40,667 nucleotides of DNA from Candidatus Hydrogenedentota bacterium (GTDB lineage Bacteria; Hydrogenedentota; Hydrogenedentia; Hydrogenedentales; SLHB01). The position numbers and the translations under genes are program-made. Position 1 is the stretch's first letter. The number at the start of each line of letters is the position of its first letter. The stretch is from NCBI GenBank assembly GCA_013359265.1, contig JABWCD010000040.1, positions 1-40,667 of the forward strand, written 5' to 3'. Below, one piece after another: positions 15,759 to 24,060 of the stretch. Under the pieces are notes generated by a model. It had not been told where the DNA came from. It saw nothing but the letters and a program-made list of their open reading frames with translations, and did no database searches.

Positions 15759-18680
15759 TTATTTCTGTCCCGCTAATCCGTGGGGGCCACCGGTAATGTG
15801 CAACATGGCCCGGTGATAACCGTACGCCACGACAAGGAGGACGAAGCAAAGCACGGCGAACGCGGCGGATTTGTTGAAGCCGCTGAGCGCCGAGTTTATG
15901 TCCACGAATGCGCGGCCAATGGCGAGGGCAAACACCGCGAGGCCGGCATATCGGTAGTGGTCTTGGCGGAATGGCAACGAGATGGCGACCAGTAGAAAAG
16001 CCAGGACCGTCCACGAACTGGTAAGGTACGCGCCTTCAAGCGGCACTCGCCACGGCAGATGGACGAGCAGGGCGGCGGCGGCATACGGAAGCAAATCGCG
16101 AAGCGGCAACACCGCGGCGTTGCTTCCGTCGCTGCGCCAGCGGGCCGCTATCCGTTCGCATGTCAGCCAGAATGCGGTCAGCAGCAGCGAGTCAGCGACC
16201 AGCGCTTGCCATGCGAGAGAAGGGGTGTAGCTGTAATCGACGAGCCAAACCGACGCGCATGCCGCGCCGATTATCGCCACGGCGCCGGCAATTATCTCTC
16301 GATAGACCAGACCATACCCGAGAAAACCAAAGGCGAGCAGCGCGAACCATGCGAACCGGTAGCCCGGCGCCGCGACGAGGTCAATGTAACGCGCGAGCAC
16401 GATGGCTGCCGCGACGATTAGCAGGCTTCCTGCAGGCCCTACCTCCTGTTGCAGGCGCAACCGCGCGACATACCGGTCAAGGGACAGCGCAATGATCGCA
16501 ACCGCGAATGCGACGAAGTGCCAGGTGTACTGCGTGCGCAGGTCGCCGCCGATCAGCCACGCCCAGGATGCCCAAAGCAGTAGGCCGGTGGCCGTCCATG
16601 TAAGCGCGCCGCGATGGAGTAATTGCGTCAGCGCCGCCGCAATACACGCGGCGCCGGCCAGTGCGGCGGCGGCATGGGCGGTTGGCGCCCCGGCCACCGT
16701 GAATTCTCGCACAAGCAAGCAGCCACCCAGCAGGCCCGTTGCCGCGTAGAGCAAATACGCGCCAACGTCGTGCTGGTGAAAGACCAGACCTTCATTCGTT
16801 TGCACAAGCCGGCGATCCGAACGAACGGCGGACGAGAAAATAAAGGCTGTCGCCATCATCGCTAACCAAGCTGGCGCGGTTCGTTCCGCGCTAATCTCGT
16901 ATGTTCCCAACGCCAAGGTGGTCACACTCAAAATCATTGCCGCAAGGCCGAGCGGACGTGACGCCAGCCATGCCGCGGTCAACGTGAGCGCGAACGTCAA
17001 TACGGCGAGCGGCAATGATCGGTCGCCGTCAGCGAAAAGCACTCGAAGCCAGGTCACGTACAGAACAGCGCCACCAATCGCGTATATGAAAGGAAATTGC
17101 AGCCCGCCATACGGTCTTGGCATCGCGCCGGGCGGACGCTCGCTTATCAAATCAAGTTGCCAAAAGAGGCCAAGCGTCTCTTGCGCCACAGGCAGCGTTC
17201 GCGGTGACCGAATTGACCAATCGGTACGCTGGTATAACACCGACGCGACGAGGAACCCCGCTACCGTCAACAGACTCTGGACAACGAATCGCCAATATAA
17301 GTCGCTTCCATACGCCGCGGCTGGAAGGGCAAAAGTCACGAATGCGGTATAGAAAAATGCTACTAAAGCAACGAAAAACGCCAGCACACGGGTCACCACG
17401 AGACCGGACCGGCGTGCCGAATACAGAAGTGCGACCGTCTCGACCGCGAGCCACGGCGACAATTCCGCGTGCTCGCCGCCGGCGCTCCCGTAACGCGCGG
17501 CAAGGCCAAGCGTGGCGACCGTGACGGCCTTGGCAAGGTACGCATTGAAAAGGGGATCGCGTTCGCGCCACCGGAGATAAGCAAGGCCCAACAGCGTCAA
17601 CGCCAACGCAAAACAGAAACTGAAAATATCCTGATGCCCGCGTGAATAGTTCTCGAAGTGATATACCGTCGCGGAACCTATAGCGAAGAACGCGGCGGAG
17701 TTGGCCGTCAAGAATAACGTCCTGAACCACGTCGGCACGGCTTTGCGGCGGACGGCTTCCGGCGTGAAAAACTCGGTCACGGCGTAAATCGCAAAGTACG
17801 ACGCCAGGAATCCCGTCGAAATCCAGAAGTCCCGCGCCAACCCGCGGGATTCAACAGTAAGCGCCCACACCACGTGGTTCGCATAGCAGCCCGCAAGGCC
17901 AAGTACCGCCACGTAGTACCATCGGTGCCGCAGCAAAAAGTAGGCGTTGCCAAGTGCAAGTACCACGATGCCGGCGATCGAATACGGCGCGAGATGTTCG
18001 CCGCGTATGGTTGCGAGCATGACGGTGAGATGGCCGAGAAACGTGACAAGATACGCCACGGTGATGGAACGCCGAATGTGCGCGACGAATGCCCAGAACA
18101 CCACCACCACCGCAAGCAGCGCCAGACCCAGCGCGATGCTCTCGATGATTCGCGCATACTCGATGAAATGGGCGGCGAAGGTAACGAAGTAGCTCATTGC
18201 CAGTCCGCCCGAATACAGAATGCGCGCGTACAACGGATAACGCCCCTCCAGCCACCATCCCGTGCCAAGAAACCCAAGGCATACGGCGTATCCGATAGCG
18301 ACTCGGGTGTGGGGCCCCCAACGTTCCATCGCGGTGCCGAGAAAGTACACTGCGGCTATCGCGCCCAAGACCAACGCAATTCGGGGCAGCAGATAGGTGC
18401 CGAGCGACATCTCCCAGCCCGACGGCAAGATGGGTCTTATCCGGGTACCAATGGCTGGCTCGGTTCTTGCCGGTGCGGCGGGCGCTTGTGGCGGAAGCGG
18501 TGCCGATAATTCGGGTAGGGGCGGCGGAACCTCGGATGCCACGGATTCCTGTTGCGATGCACGCGGGGCAGCAGGCTCCGCGGACGCTTTCTCGAATCGC
18601 TCCAGTCGGTGGGACAAGTCCTTGACTCGCCCCATGAGGTAGTCGATCTCCCGGCGTAGTTCGTCGGCTTGGCTTGTCAT
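15759..18680 (-). CDS. DUF2339 polytopic membrane protein
   Basis: The 973-residue protein starts with a predicted coiled coil (ADELRREIDYLMGRVKDL and on, residues 3-35), then a Pro/Ala/Ser-rich linker of about 60 residues. More than twenty hydrophobic segments follow to the C-terminus, for example LLPRIALVLGAIAAVYFLG near residue 100 and a run such as ALGLALLAVVVVFWAFVA. The order coiled coil, Pro-rich linker, then a long array of membrane helices starting with LGTYLLPRIALVLG is that of the DUF2339 family, whose function is not established. ATG 18680 is preferred over 18716 because GAGGG precedes it at a good distance. No neighbour indicates a role. Membrane location is certain from sequence; function is unknown. 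Confidence 0.85.
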   Translation of the reverse strand: MTSQADELRREIDYLMGRVKDLSHRLERFEKASAEPAAPRASQQESVASEVPPPLPELSAPLPPQAPAAPARTEPAIGTRIRPILPSGWEMSLGTYLLPRIALVLGAIAAVYFLGTAMERWGPHTRVAIGYAVCLGFLGTGWWLEGRYPLYARILYSGGLAMSYFVTFAAHFIEYARIIESIALGLALLAVVVVFWAFVAHIRRSITVAYLVTFLGHLTVMLATIRGEHLAPYSIAGIVVLALGNAYFLLRHRWYYVAVLGLAGCYANHVVWALTVESRGLARDFWISTGFLASYFAIYAVTEFFTPEAVRRKAVPTWFRTLFLTANSAAFFAIGSATVYHFENYSRGHQDIFSFCFALALTLLGLAYLRWRERDPLFNAYLAKAVTVATLGLAARYGSAGGEHAELSPWLAVETVALLYSARRSGLVVTRVLAFFVALVAFFYTAFVTFALPAAAYGSDLYWRFVVQSLLTVAGFLVASVLYQRTDWSIRSPRTLPVAQETLGLFWQLDLISERPPGAMPRPYGGLQFPFIYAIGGAVLYVTWLRVLFADGDRSLPLAVLTFALTLTAAWLASRPLGLAAMILSVTTLALGTYEISAERTAPAWLAMMATAFIFSSAVRSDRRLVQTNEGLVFHQHDVGAYLLYAATGLLGGCLLVREFTVAGAPTAHAAAALAGAACIAAALTQLLHRGALTWTATGLLLWASWAWLIGGDLRTQYTWHFVAFAVAIIALSLDRYVARLRLQQEVGPAGSLLIVAAAIVLARYIDLVAAPGYRFAWFALLAFGFLGYGLVYREIIAGAVAIIGAACASVWLVDYSYTPSLAWQALVADSLLLTAFWLTCERIAARWRSDGSNAAVLPLRDLLPYAAAALLVHLPWRVPLEGAYLTSSWTVLAFLLVAISLPFRQDHYRYAGLAVFALAIGRAFVDINSALSGFNKSAAFAVLCFVLLVVAYGYHRAMLHITGGPHGLAGQK

Positions 18681-19002
18681 ACCCGAGCCCTCGTACTCAC
18701 TACCAGCATAGGACAACCCGTTCGGTAAGGCAAAATCGGGCGCAACCGCGCAATTGTGGAATCAGCCACACGACTTCCTTCCCAACGCGCAGCCCTACGA
18801 CGTGAAACTTTCCCGCAAAACGCAAGGGGGGAATTCAGGCGGGGAATTCAAACAGCCATCTGTTATTTTGAGTAGGATTACTCGAATTCTGTACTATAAT
18901 TGGCTTCGCCGCCTTGAGGCTGAAAGCGCGGCGTCCCGCGCGCCGGTGCAGTTCGTGAAGTACGGCCGCCAATGCAAGTCGAATCTCCGAGGAGAAAGAG
19001 AC
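18681..19002 (+). promoter_or_regulatory. promoter region of the small exported protein gene
   Basis: A perfect TATAAT is at 18895-18900 without a good -35. Just upstream are a dyad GAGTA-GGAT-TACTC (18870-18883) and two direct copies of GGGGAATTCA (18828-18837 and 18841-18850). The arrangement suggests an activator- or repressor-controlled promoter with a leader of about 95 bases ending in GAGGAGA. No gene was seen in this 322-base gap. Confidence 0.45.
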
Positions 19003-19428
19003 ATGTTTGCATCCATGCGAAACGCTAGCCGGAAGTTCGATGGGGTGTCCTTGTTTGCCGTGCCGGTTGCCGCACTCGTGTGCGTCGCCATTGCCGCTAC
19101 GCAGGTGTGGGCCGCAAACTCGATTTGGCAAGATAGCAACGACGCCTCGATCTGGGGTGTCGGCGTAGGCACGACCGGCGATGCGGCCAGGGCCGCTGGC
19201 GAGCTCGACTGCAAGTCGAGGGGCGGCACTGACTGCAATCATCGTATTACGCGCGTGGATACCCTCGGCTGGGGGGCGATCGCACAAGACAACTCAGGGC
19301 ACTCGGGGATTACGTGGGAGAAGGCGTCGAGGAAGAAGGCCAAGAAACAGGCCAAAAAAACGTGTAAAAACGCCGGCGGCACGAACTGCAAGGTCGTGCG
19401 AACATTTTACGATCCGTATTCCGTGTAG
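19003..19428 (+). CDS. Small exported Cys-repeat protein, DUF4189-like
   Basis: The 141-residue product has a long N-terminal signal peptide (hydrophobic core FAVPVAALVCVAIAATQ, likely cut after VWA). The mature part holds two copies of a Cys motif, DCKSRGGTDCNH and TCKNAGGTNCKV. Each is preceded by a Trp-containing segment (SIWGVGVGTTGDAARAAGEL and SGITWEKASRKKAKKQAKK), so the protein looks like an internal duplication. The spacing C-x3-GGT-x-C and the small-residue/Ala-rich helix before each pair resemble DUF4189 repeats, which are secreted domains of unknown function. ATG 19003 follows GAGGAGA at good distance. The four Cys could form two disulfides after export. Family match is moderate. 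Confidence 0.65.
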   Translation: MFASMRNASRKFDGVSLFAVPVAALVCVAIAATQVWAANSIWQDSNDASIWGVGVGTTGDAARAAGELDCKSRGGTDCNHRITRVDTLGWGAIAQDNSGHSGITWEKASRKKAKKQAKKTCKNAGGTNCKVVRTFYDPYSV

Positions 19429-20115
19429 CCGATCTGCGCTTCTTCAACCAACTGAATCCGACAACACCGTATTCGGCGCAGGGTACGCGAGGCCGTTCGA
19501 ATTCAGGGACAGACTACGAATTACAGTACTCCAACACAGATACACAAGCGCAATCAATTCGACGCGAACTCGCAAAGTCGCCCCGTCGAGGTTGGTGGAG
19601 TACGACGACCGTCCTGGGGCAACGCGCTGGCCACGTGAAATAGAGGCCGCTCCCGGGCAACAAGACGCTGCGCCCTCTGCACACAGCCCGTCATCAAACT
19701 CACGCCCCCATCACTTCTGCCCGCGAGCGAACCCGAGAGCGCCCATCTGACCCCCATCGCCGCAACCCTTACCCCCGGCTTCCCTCCGCCCACAAACAAT
19801 TCTTCATCTGCGTAATTCGTGAAATCTGTCGTTCTAGTTCTATATTGACTGATCCAGGCCAAAACTGCGCCTTTCCATCAAAACCCCTCGTCTTGCAAAC
19901 AAGCCTCAAACGCGACTTCCCGGACCTTCGCATTTGCTCATAACCCATGTCAACCAAACAGGGGTTAATTCGTGCCCAACAGAACTCAAGCTCGGCGATC
20001 CCCTCCTGTCTCCCGTCAACCAAATCACCCTCGTTTCCCAAAGTTGGCGCTACCATCTTCTGCTCCCAACCAACTGCAGCGCCAGCCTCGAATCCGCGCT
20101 TTCCATGGTACGTCC

Positions 20116-20262
<147 letters not shown>

Positions 20263-20275
20263 TCCTCCTCCCGAC

Positions 20276-20293
20276 TGCAACCCGCTGGGCTAT
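20276..20293 (+). repeat. 18-nt module, copy 1, directly after a heptamer array
   Basis: TGCAACCCGCTGGGCTAT is repeated with one change (C to A at the seventh base) at 20774-20791. Both copies directly follow a heptamer array and run into AT-rich sequence (CATATA here). Confidence 0.7.
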
Positions 20294-20731
20294 CATATAG
20301 GGGAGCATTGCTCTCGCGGAGCGCGGAATCAGCTTCGTGCCCTGCCTCAACACCGCCCCCAGGATCCAGAATCGGAGACGTCCATGAAATCAGCAGTAAC
20401 GACCCTCTTAACCCGACACCCCCTTGAATCGTCAAATTGTCGAGTACCCCCCTGCACCCGGTGCGAAATCGGACGCCTCCACGAAATCACTGAGGTTACA
20501 AAGATTTCGGCTCAACCACCCCCCTGTTCCGTCAAAAAAAACGCGCCCCCTCCACCATTCACATGGAGTGCTGCGAATCGTCGTCGCAATCCTCACGCGT
20601 CAACCCATGCTCACGACATACCCGCCGGAACCGTCAGCCCCCGATTCCCACGTACCGCGCCACTCGCCACCCGACTCCGACTACCTATGCGTTCCCCGCG
20701 CTCTTTCGCGGCTACTTCCTCCTCTTGAATT

Positions 20732-20766
20732 CCCGAAACCCGACACCCGATACCCGAAACCCGATT
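20732..20766. repeat. heptanucleotide tandem array, CCCGANN x5
   Basis: Five units CCCGAAA, CCCGACA, CCCGATA, CCCGAAA, CCCGATT run without a break. The period is again exactly 7 bp although the sequence differs from the 20116 array. Confidence 0.85.
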
Positions 20767-20773
20767 CCAAGAG

Positions 20774-20791
20774 TGCAACACGCTGGGCTAT
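20774..20791 (+). repeat. 18-nt module, copy 2, upstream of the AICAR transformylase gene
   Basis: TGCAACACGCTGGGCTAT matches copy 1 at 17 of 18 bases, 498 bases downstream, and is followed by TATATATG. The AT-rich stretch could serve as a -10 for the gene starting at 20937, but no clear -35 is seen. Confidence 0.65.
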
Positions 20792-20936
20792 ATATATGAA
20801 GGGTTTGACCCTTCGCCGACGCGTTTGGCAGGCTATGCGCTTATTCGACGCGCACGGCGACGCGGGAGCGCACGAGCATGCAAGTCGTGCCGGCGCTATG
20901 CTGCGATCGCACGAATAACCGTTATCGGGGGACATC

Positions 20937-22043
20937 ATGAGCAAAGACATGTACCGCACGCGGAACGTGGGCGAGTTTCCGGCGGAGTTCGAGTTTCTCG
21001 GGCGGGCCTACGAAAAAATCGAAGACTTGCGGTACGGCACAAACCCGCACCAACCCGCCGCCTTTTACCGTCCAAAAGACGGCAAGCGGCTCGTGCTCGG
21101 TGCATATGAAATCCTGAAGACGGGCAAGAGCGGATTGTCGCAGACGAACATCGAAGACATGCACCACGCCGTTGGTATTCTGAAATACATGCAACGGCCC
21201 GCGTGCGCCGTGATGAAGCACTGCAATCCCTCCGGCGTCGCGATTCAAGTAGGGGAAATGCCGTTGGTCGAGGTATACCAGCGTGCACGCGACGCGGATG
21301 CACAGGCGGCGTTTGGCAGTGTCGTCGTGTTCAACCGCACGGTGGACGCCGCGGCCGCACACGAGATCATGCAGACAATCGTGGAAGGCGTCGCCGCGCC
21401 GGGCTTCGACGACGACGCGCTCGCCGCGTTCAACGATTTCGAGAAATTCCGCCGCAACAAAGAGATTCGGATTATCCGATTGCCCGGATTCTCGATGCTG
21501 CCCAAGTACGTCGGCGACGCCACGGACGTGTTGGAGGCAAAGGTGTTCGACGACGGCAGCATCGTGCTGGCCATGCCGTACCTGTCCCGTGTGCGCAGCA
21601 CGGCGGACTTGGACAACGCGAGCGCCGAACACAAAAGCGTGGGCAAGGTTACCGTCGCGCGCGGTGCAACGGAACGCGAACTCGAAGACCTGCTGTTCGC
21701 ATGGTACGTGAATATCCACGTGCGCTCGAACGGATGCGTCATCGCGCGGAACGGCCAAACGTTGGCCGTCGGCACGGGCGAACAAGACCGCGTAGGCGCG
21801 GTCGAGCAGGCGATCGCCAAGGCGAAGGCGAAATACAAAGGAAGCGAATCGCTCGCGGGCGCGGTGCTCGCGTCGGACGGGTTCTTCCCGTTCCGTGACG
21901 CGGTGAACGCGGCGATCAACGCGGGCATCACGGCCTTTGTACAGCCCGGAGGCAGCGTCAACGATCACGACGTGATCATTGCGTGCAACGAGGCGAACGT
22001 CTCCATGCTGTTCACGCACGAGCGCTGTTTCTCACACCATTAG
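20937..22043 (+). CDS. purH: Stand-alone AICAR formyltransferase (PurH C-terminal domain only)
   Basis: The 368-residue protein aligns in motif order with the transformylase half of bifunctional PurH: LRYGTNPHQPAAFY near residue 31, KHCNPSGVAIQVG near 95, AFGSVVVFN, AWYVNIHVRSN, and SDGFFPFRDAVNAA near the end. This domain transfers a formyl group from 10-formyl-tetrahydrofolate to AICAR in purine synthesis. The N-terminal MGS-like IMP cyclohydrolase domain is absent, and the start (ATG 20937, GGGGGA five bases upstream) leaves no room for it. The cyclohydrolase must therefore be encoded elsewhere or replaced by another enzyme. The Lys-His pair of the active site is retained. The next gene begins 7 bases after the stop. 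Confidence 0.88.
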   Translation: MSKDMYRTRNVGEFPAEFEFLGRAYEKIEDLRYGTNPHQPAAFYRPKDGKRLVLGAYEILKTGKSGLSQTNIEDMHHAVGILKYMQRPACAVMKHCNPSGVAIQVGEMPLVEVYQRARDADAQAAFGSVVVFNRTVDAAAAHEIMQTIVEGVAAPGFDDDALAAFNDFEKFRRNKEIRIIRLPGFSMLPKYVGDATDVLEAKVFDDGSIVLAMPYLSRVRSTADLDNASAEHKSVGKVTVARGATERELEDLLFAWYVNIHVRSNGCVIARNGQTLAVGTGEQDRVGAVEQAIAKAKAKYKGSESLAGAVLASDGFFPFRDAVNAAINAGITAFVQPGGSVNDHDVIIACNEANVSMLFTHERCFSHH

Positions 22044-22050
22044 CGGGCAG

Positions 22051-22953
22051 ATGTCGCGCGCAATCAAAGTATTCGCAATCGTTTTCGCTGTTCAGCTTAA
22101 CGCGGTGGCGGACGTTTCGCCCCGGCCCGCGGAGCTTGTGCTCGAGCGCGCGTTACCCATTGACGGTTTGGAGTCCGCCGAACCGTCCGGACTCGGCATT
22201 CGAAATGGCGAACTTTTTACCGTATCCGACAATCACGACACGTTCATCTACAAACTGAGAATCGAAGCCGAGCGCGCCGTCCTCGAACCGGCAGTCCCGG
22301 TTTCGGTACCGGACGGCGCGCGCGCCGATTTCGAAGGCATCGCCGTGGACGACGCGGGGGACTTCTATCTCGCAAGCGAATCGCAGTTTCGCATCCTGCA
22401 TGTTTCCGCGGATGGCAAACGGTGCGCATGGATTACGCCAAGCCTCAAGGCGCCGGGAGAAGCCGCGGGGCTGTTCAAGTTTCGCGGCGGATATATCGAG
22501 GGCCTGGCGCGCATCGATGATGCGCAGTTCATCCTTTGCGCCGAACGTCAGCCGCGCGGCCTCTTGTACGTTGGCATCGAAAACACCCCGCCGCTCGTCG
22601 AAGGATTCGTGTTGAACGAACCTTCAGTGCAACCGCGCGGCATCCGCTTCCCGGATTTCACCGACCTCTGCGCGTTCGATGGTGCGCTCTACGCACTCGA
22701 ACGCAATGCCGAGATAATTTCGACAATTGTCCGCGACGGGAAGAGGATTGACGTAAAGCCGTGGCGCTCCTTTCGCGAAACCGCCGATAGTCCGAAATAC
22801 CGCTACGCCGACCGCCGGTTCGGTACGGCGGAAGGATTGGCCATGGACGCGGCGCGCCTGTACATCGTACTGGACAACAACGGCAACGCGCGAGAAGCGA
22901 ACGCCGAAGACAGGCGTCCGATGCTGTTTGTGTTCACGATGCCGCGACCCTGA
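22051..22953 (+). CDS. Exported phytase-like/esterase-like beta-propeller protein
   Basis: The 300-residue protein opens with a signal peptide (MSRAIKVFAIVFAVQLNAVA). The mature part has repeated strands typical of the 'esterase-like activity of phytase' group (PF13449-like) and SdiA-regulated-like propellers: SGLGIRNGELFTVSDNHD, DFEGIAVDDAGDFYLASES, GYIEGLARID, DLCAFDGALYALERN and GTAEGLAMDAARLYIVLDNN. Glu residues at EGIA, EGLA and EGLA probably bind calcium. ATG 22051 is 7 bases after the preceding stop, so the gene is likely in one operon with the AICAR transformylase, although no functional link is obvious. Its 3' end overlaps the convergent HD-GYP gene by 20 bases. Enzymatic activity is not proven. 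Confidence 0.7.
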   Translation: MSRAIKVFAIVFAVQLNAVADVSPRPAELVLERALPIDGLESAEPSGLGIRNGELFTVSDNHDTFIYKLRIEAERAVLEPAVPVSVPDGARADFEGIAVDDAGDFYLASESQFRILHVSADGKRCAWITPSLKAPGEAAGLFKFRGGYIEGLARIDDAQFILCAERQPRGLLYVGIENTPPLVEGFVLNEPSVQPRGIRFPDFTDLCAFDGALYALERNAEIISTIVRDGKRIDVKPWRSFRETADSPKYRYADRRFGTAEGLAMDAARLYIVLDNNGNAREANAEDRRPMLFVFTMPRP

Positions 22954-23947
22954 TTCCGCGCGGATTGCCCATCATCTCGACGAATTGACGAAACAACGTC
23001 GGGTCGAGCGCGTTCGCCATTTCATCGCGCATCGTCCGGAGCGCCGGAAACGAATCGATCGCGTCCCGGTACGACCGCCGGGTCGTCATCGCGTCGAATA
23101 TGTCCGCGATGGTCGAGATGCGTACCAGCGGATGAATCTGATCTCCCGAGAGCCCGTCGGGATACCCGCCTCCCCCGAGTTTCTCGTGATGGTGCAGAAC
23201 GATATCCAGCGCCAGCGCGCCGAACGCATTGTGGTCGCGCAGAATTTCGTAGCCGTAGGTGGGGTGCTTGCGCATTTCCGCCCACTGCGCGTCGGTCAGC
23301 GGCCCCGCGCATTGGACGATCGAGCTGTCCAATCTGCTCTTCCCGACGTCATGCAGGAGGGCGCCTTCTCCGAGGTCGCGCAGCAATGCAGGGTCGGTGA
23401 ACCCGGCGTACTGCGCCAGCATGTAGCTGAACACGAACACGTTCACGCTGTGTGTGTATGTGTAGTAATCGAACGAAACGAGCGACAGCAGGTGCTCGAA
23501 CGCAACTTTTTCGTTCTGCAAAAACGCGGACGCGTTGGCGACCATGTCTTTGCTGCGCTTCACCATATCGGGCGACCGCGGCGCCTCGAACACGTACCGC
23601 ATGAGGTTTGTCGCCGACTCGTAGAGTACCTGCGACCGCTGCTCGATCGGAATCGATTCGTCGCTCAGGATCGATCCCAGGTTTTCCTCGATGTACTGCT
23701 GGTACTCCGGTTCCTGATCGGCAGGAACCAATACCTCCTTATGTCCGCGGTCCCTCAGCACAAGCAGTGTTTGCGCGGTTATCGGCAGCTCGCGCGCGCG
23801 GTATAAGACGGGATCGGGTTGATGCTGCGTCCGAATATGGATTTCGAACCGCGCGATCGTGTCAACACGCAGGCTTGAAAGCGGGACCGCCCGAAAGCGC
23901 CGTGGTCCGGGCCCGGAAGGAAAAGACACGAACAGCGAAGCACTCAT
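22934..23947 (-). CDS. HD-GYP domain protein, likely cyclic-di-GMP phosphodiesterase
   Basis: The 337-residue protein has an N-terminal DUF3391-like region (FRAVPLSSLRVDTIARFEI and on) and a C-terminal HD-GYP domain from about residue 165. Metal-binding residues are visible in YTYTHSVNV, the HD pair GALLHDVGKSRL, KHPTYGYEIL and the HHEKLGGGGYPDGLSG signature, followed by RISTIADIFDAMTTRRSYR. HD-GYP proteins hydrolyse cyclic-di-GMP (some cleave cGAMP). One departure is Gly in place of the usual Asp in HHExxDGxGYP, beside the GYP motif; the metal ligands are kept, so activity is still likely. There is no membrane segment or receiver domain. The ATG at 23947 has AGGAG upstream. It is divergent from the LarA gene. 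Confidence 0.9.
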   Translation of the reverse strand: MSASLFVSFPSGPGPRRFRAVPLSSLRVDTIARFEIHIRTQHQPDPVLYRARELPITAQTLLVLRDRGHKEVLVPADQEPEYQQYIEENLGSILSDESIPIEQRSQVLYESATNLMRYVFEAPRSPDMVKRSKDMVANASAFLQNEKVAFEHLLSLVSFDYYTYTHSVNVFVFSYMLAQYAGFTDPALLRDLGEGALLHDVGKSRLDSSIVQCAGPLTDAQWAEMRKHPTYGYEILRDHNAFGALALDIVLHHHEKLGGGGYPDGLSGDQIHPLVRISTIADIFDAMTTRRSYRDAIDSFPALRTMRDEMANALDPTLFRQFVEMMGNPRGIRVAAS

Positions 23948-23998
23948 GAAAGGCAGACTCCTGCTTCATAATGCTCGCTCCGGGGGTAATCCTAATGA

Positions 23999-24020
23999 CC
24001 CTTGCCGTTTTCGTCAAGGG
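23999..24020. other. hairpin between HD-GYP and LarA genes
   Basis: CCCTTG (23999-24004) pairs with CAAGGG (24015-24020) over a 10-nt loop, and AAGGGGTTTCG (24016-24026) is shared with the repeat element at 12856-12866. It may be a worn relative of that element or a regulatory hairpin. A TACAAT at 24049-24054, 6 bases before the next ATG, may be a -10. Confidence 0.35.
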
Positions 24021-24060
24021 GTTTCGCGGCTAAATATCCCGTTTCGAGTACAATTCGATC

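Noticed and set aside
20384-20728. Possible gene with GGAGA before ATG 20384
   Set aside because: The product is Pro/Arg/Ser-rich with no recognisable domain and the DNA is C-rich and biased; at most a decayed start.
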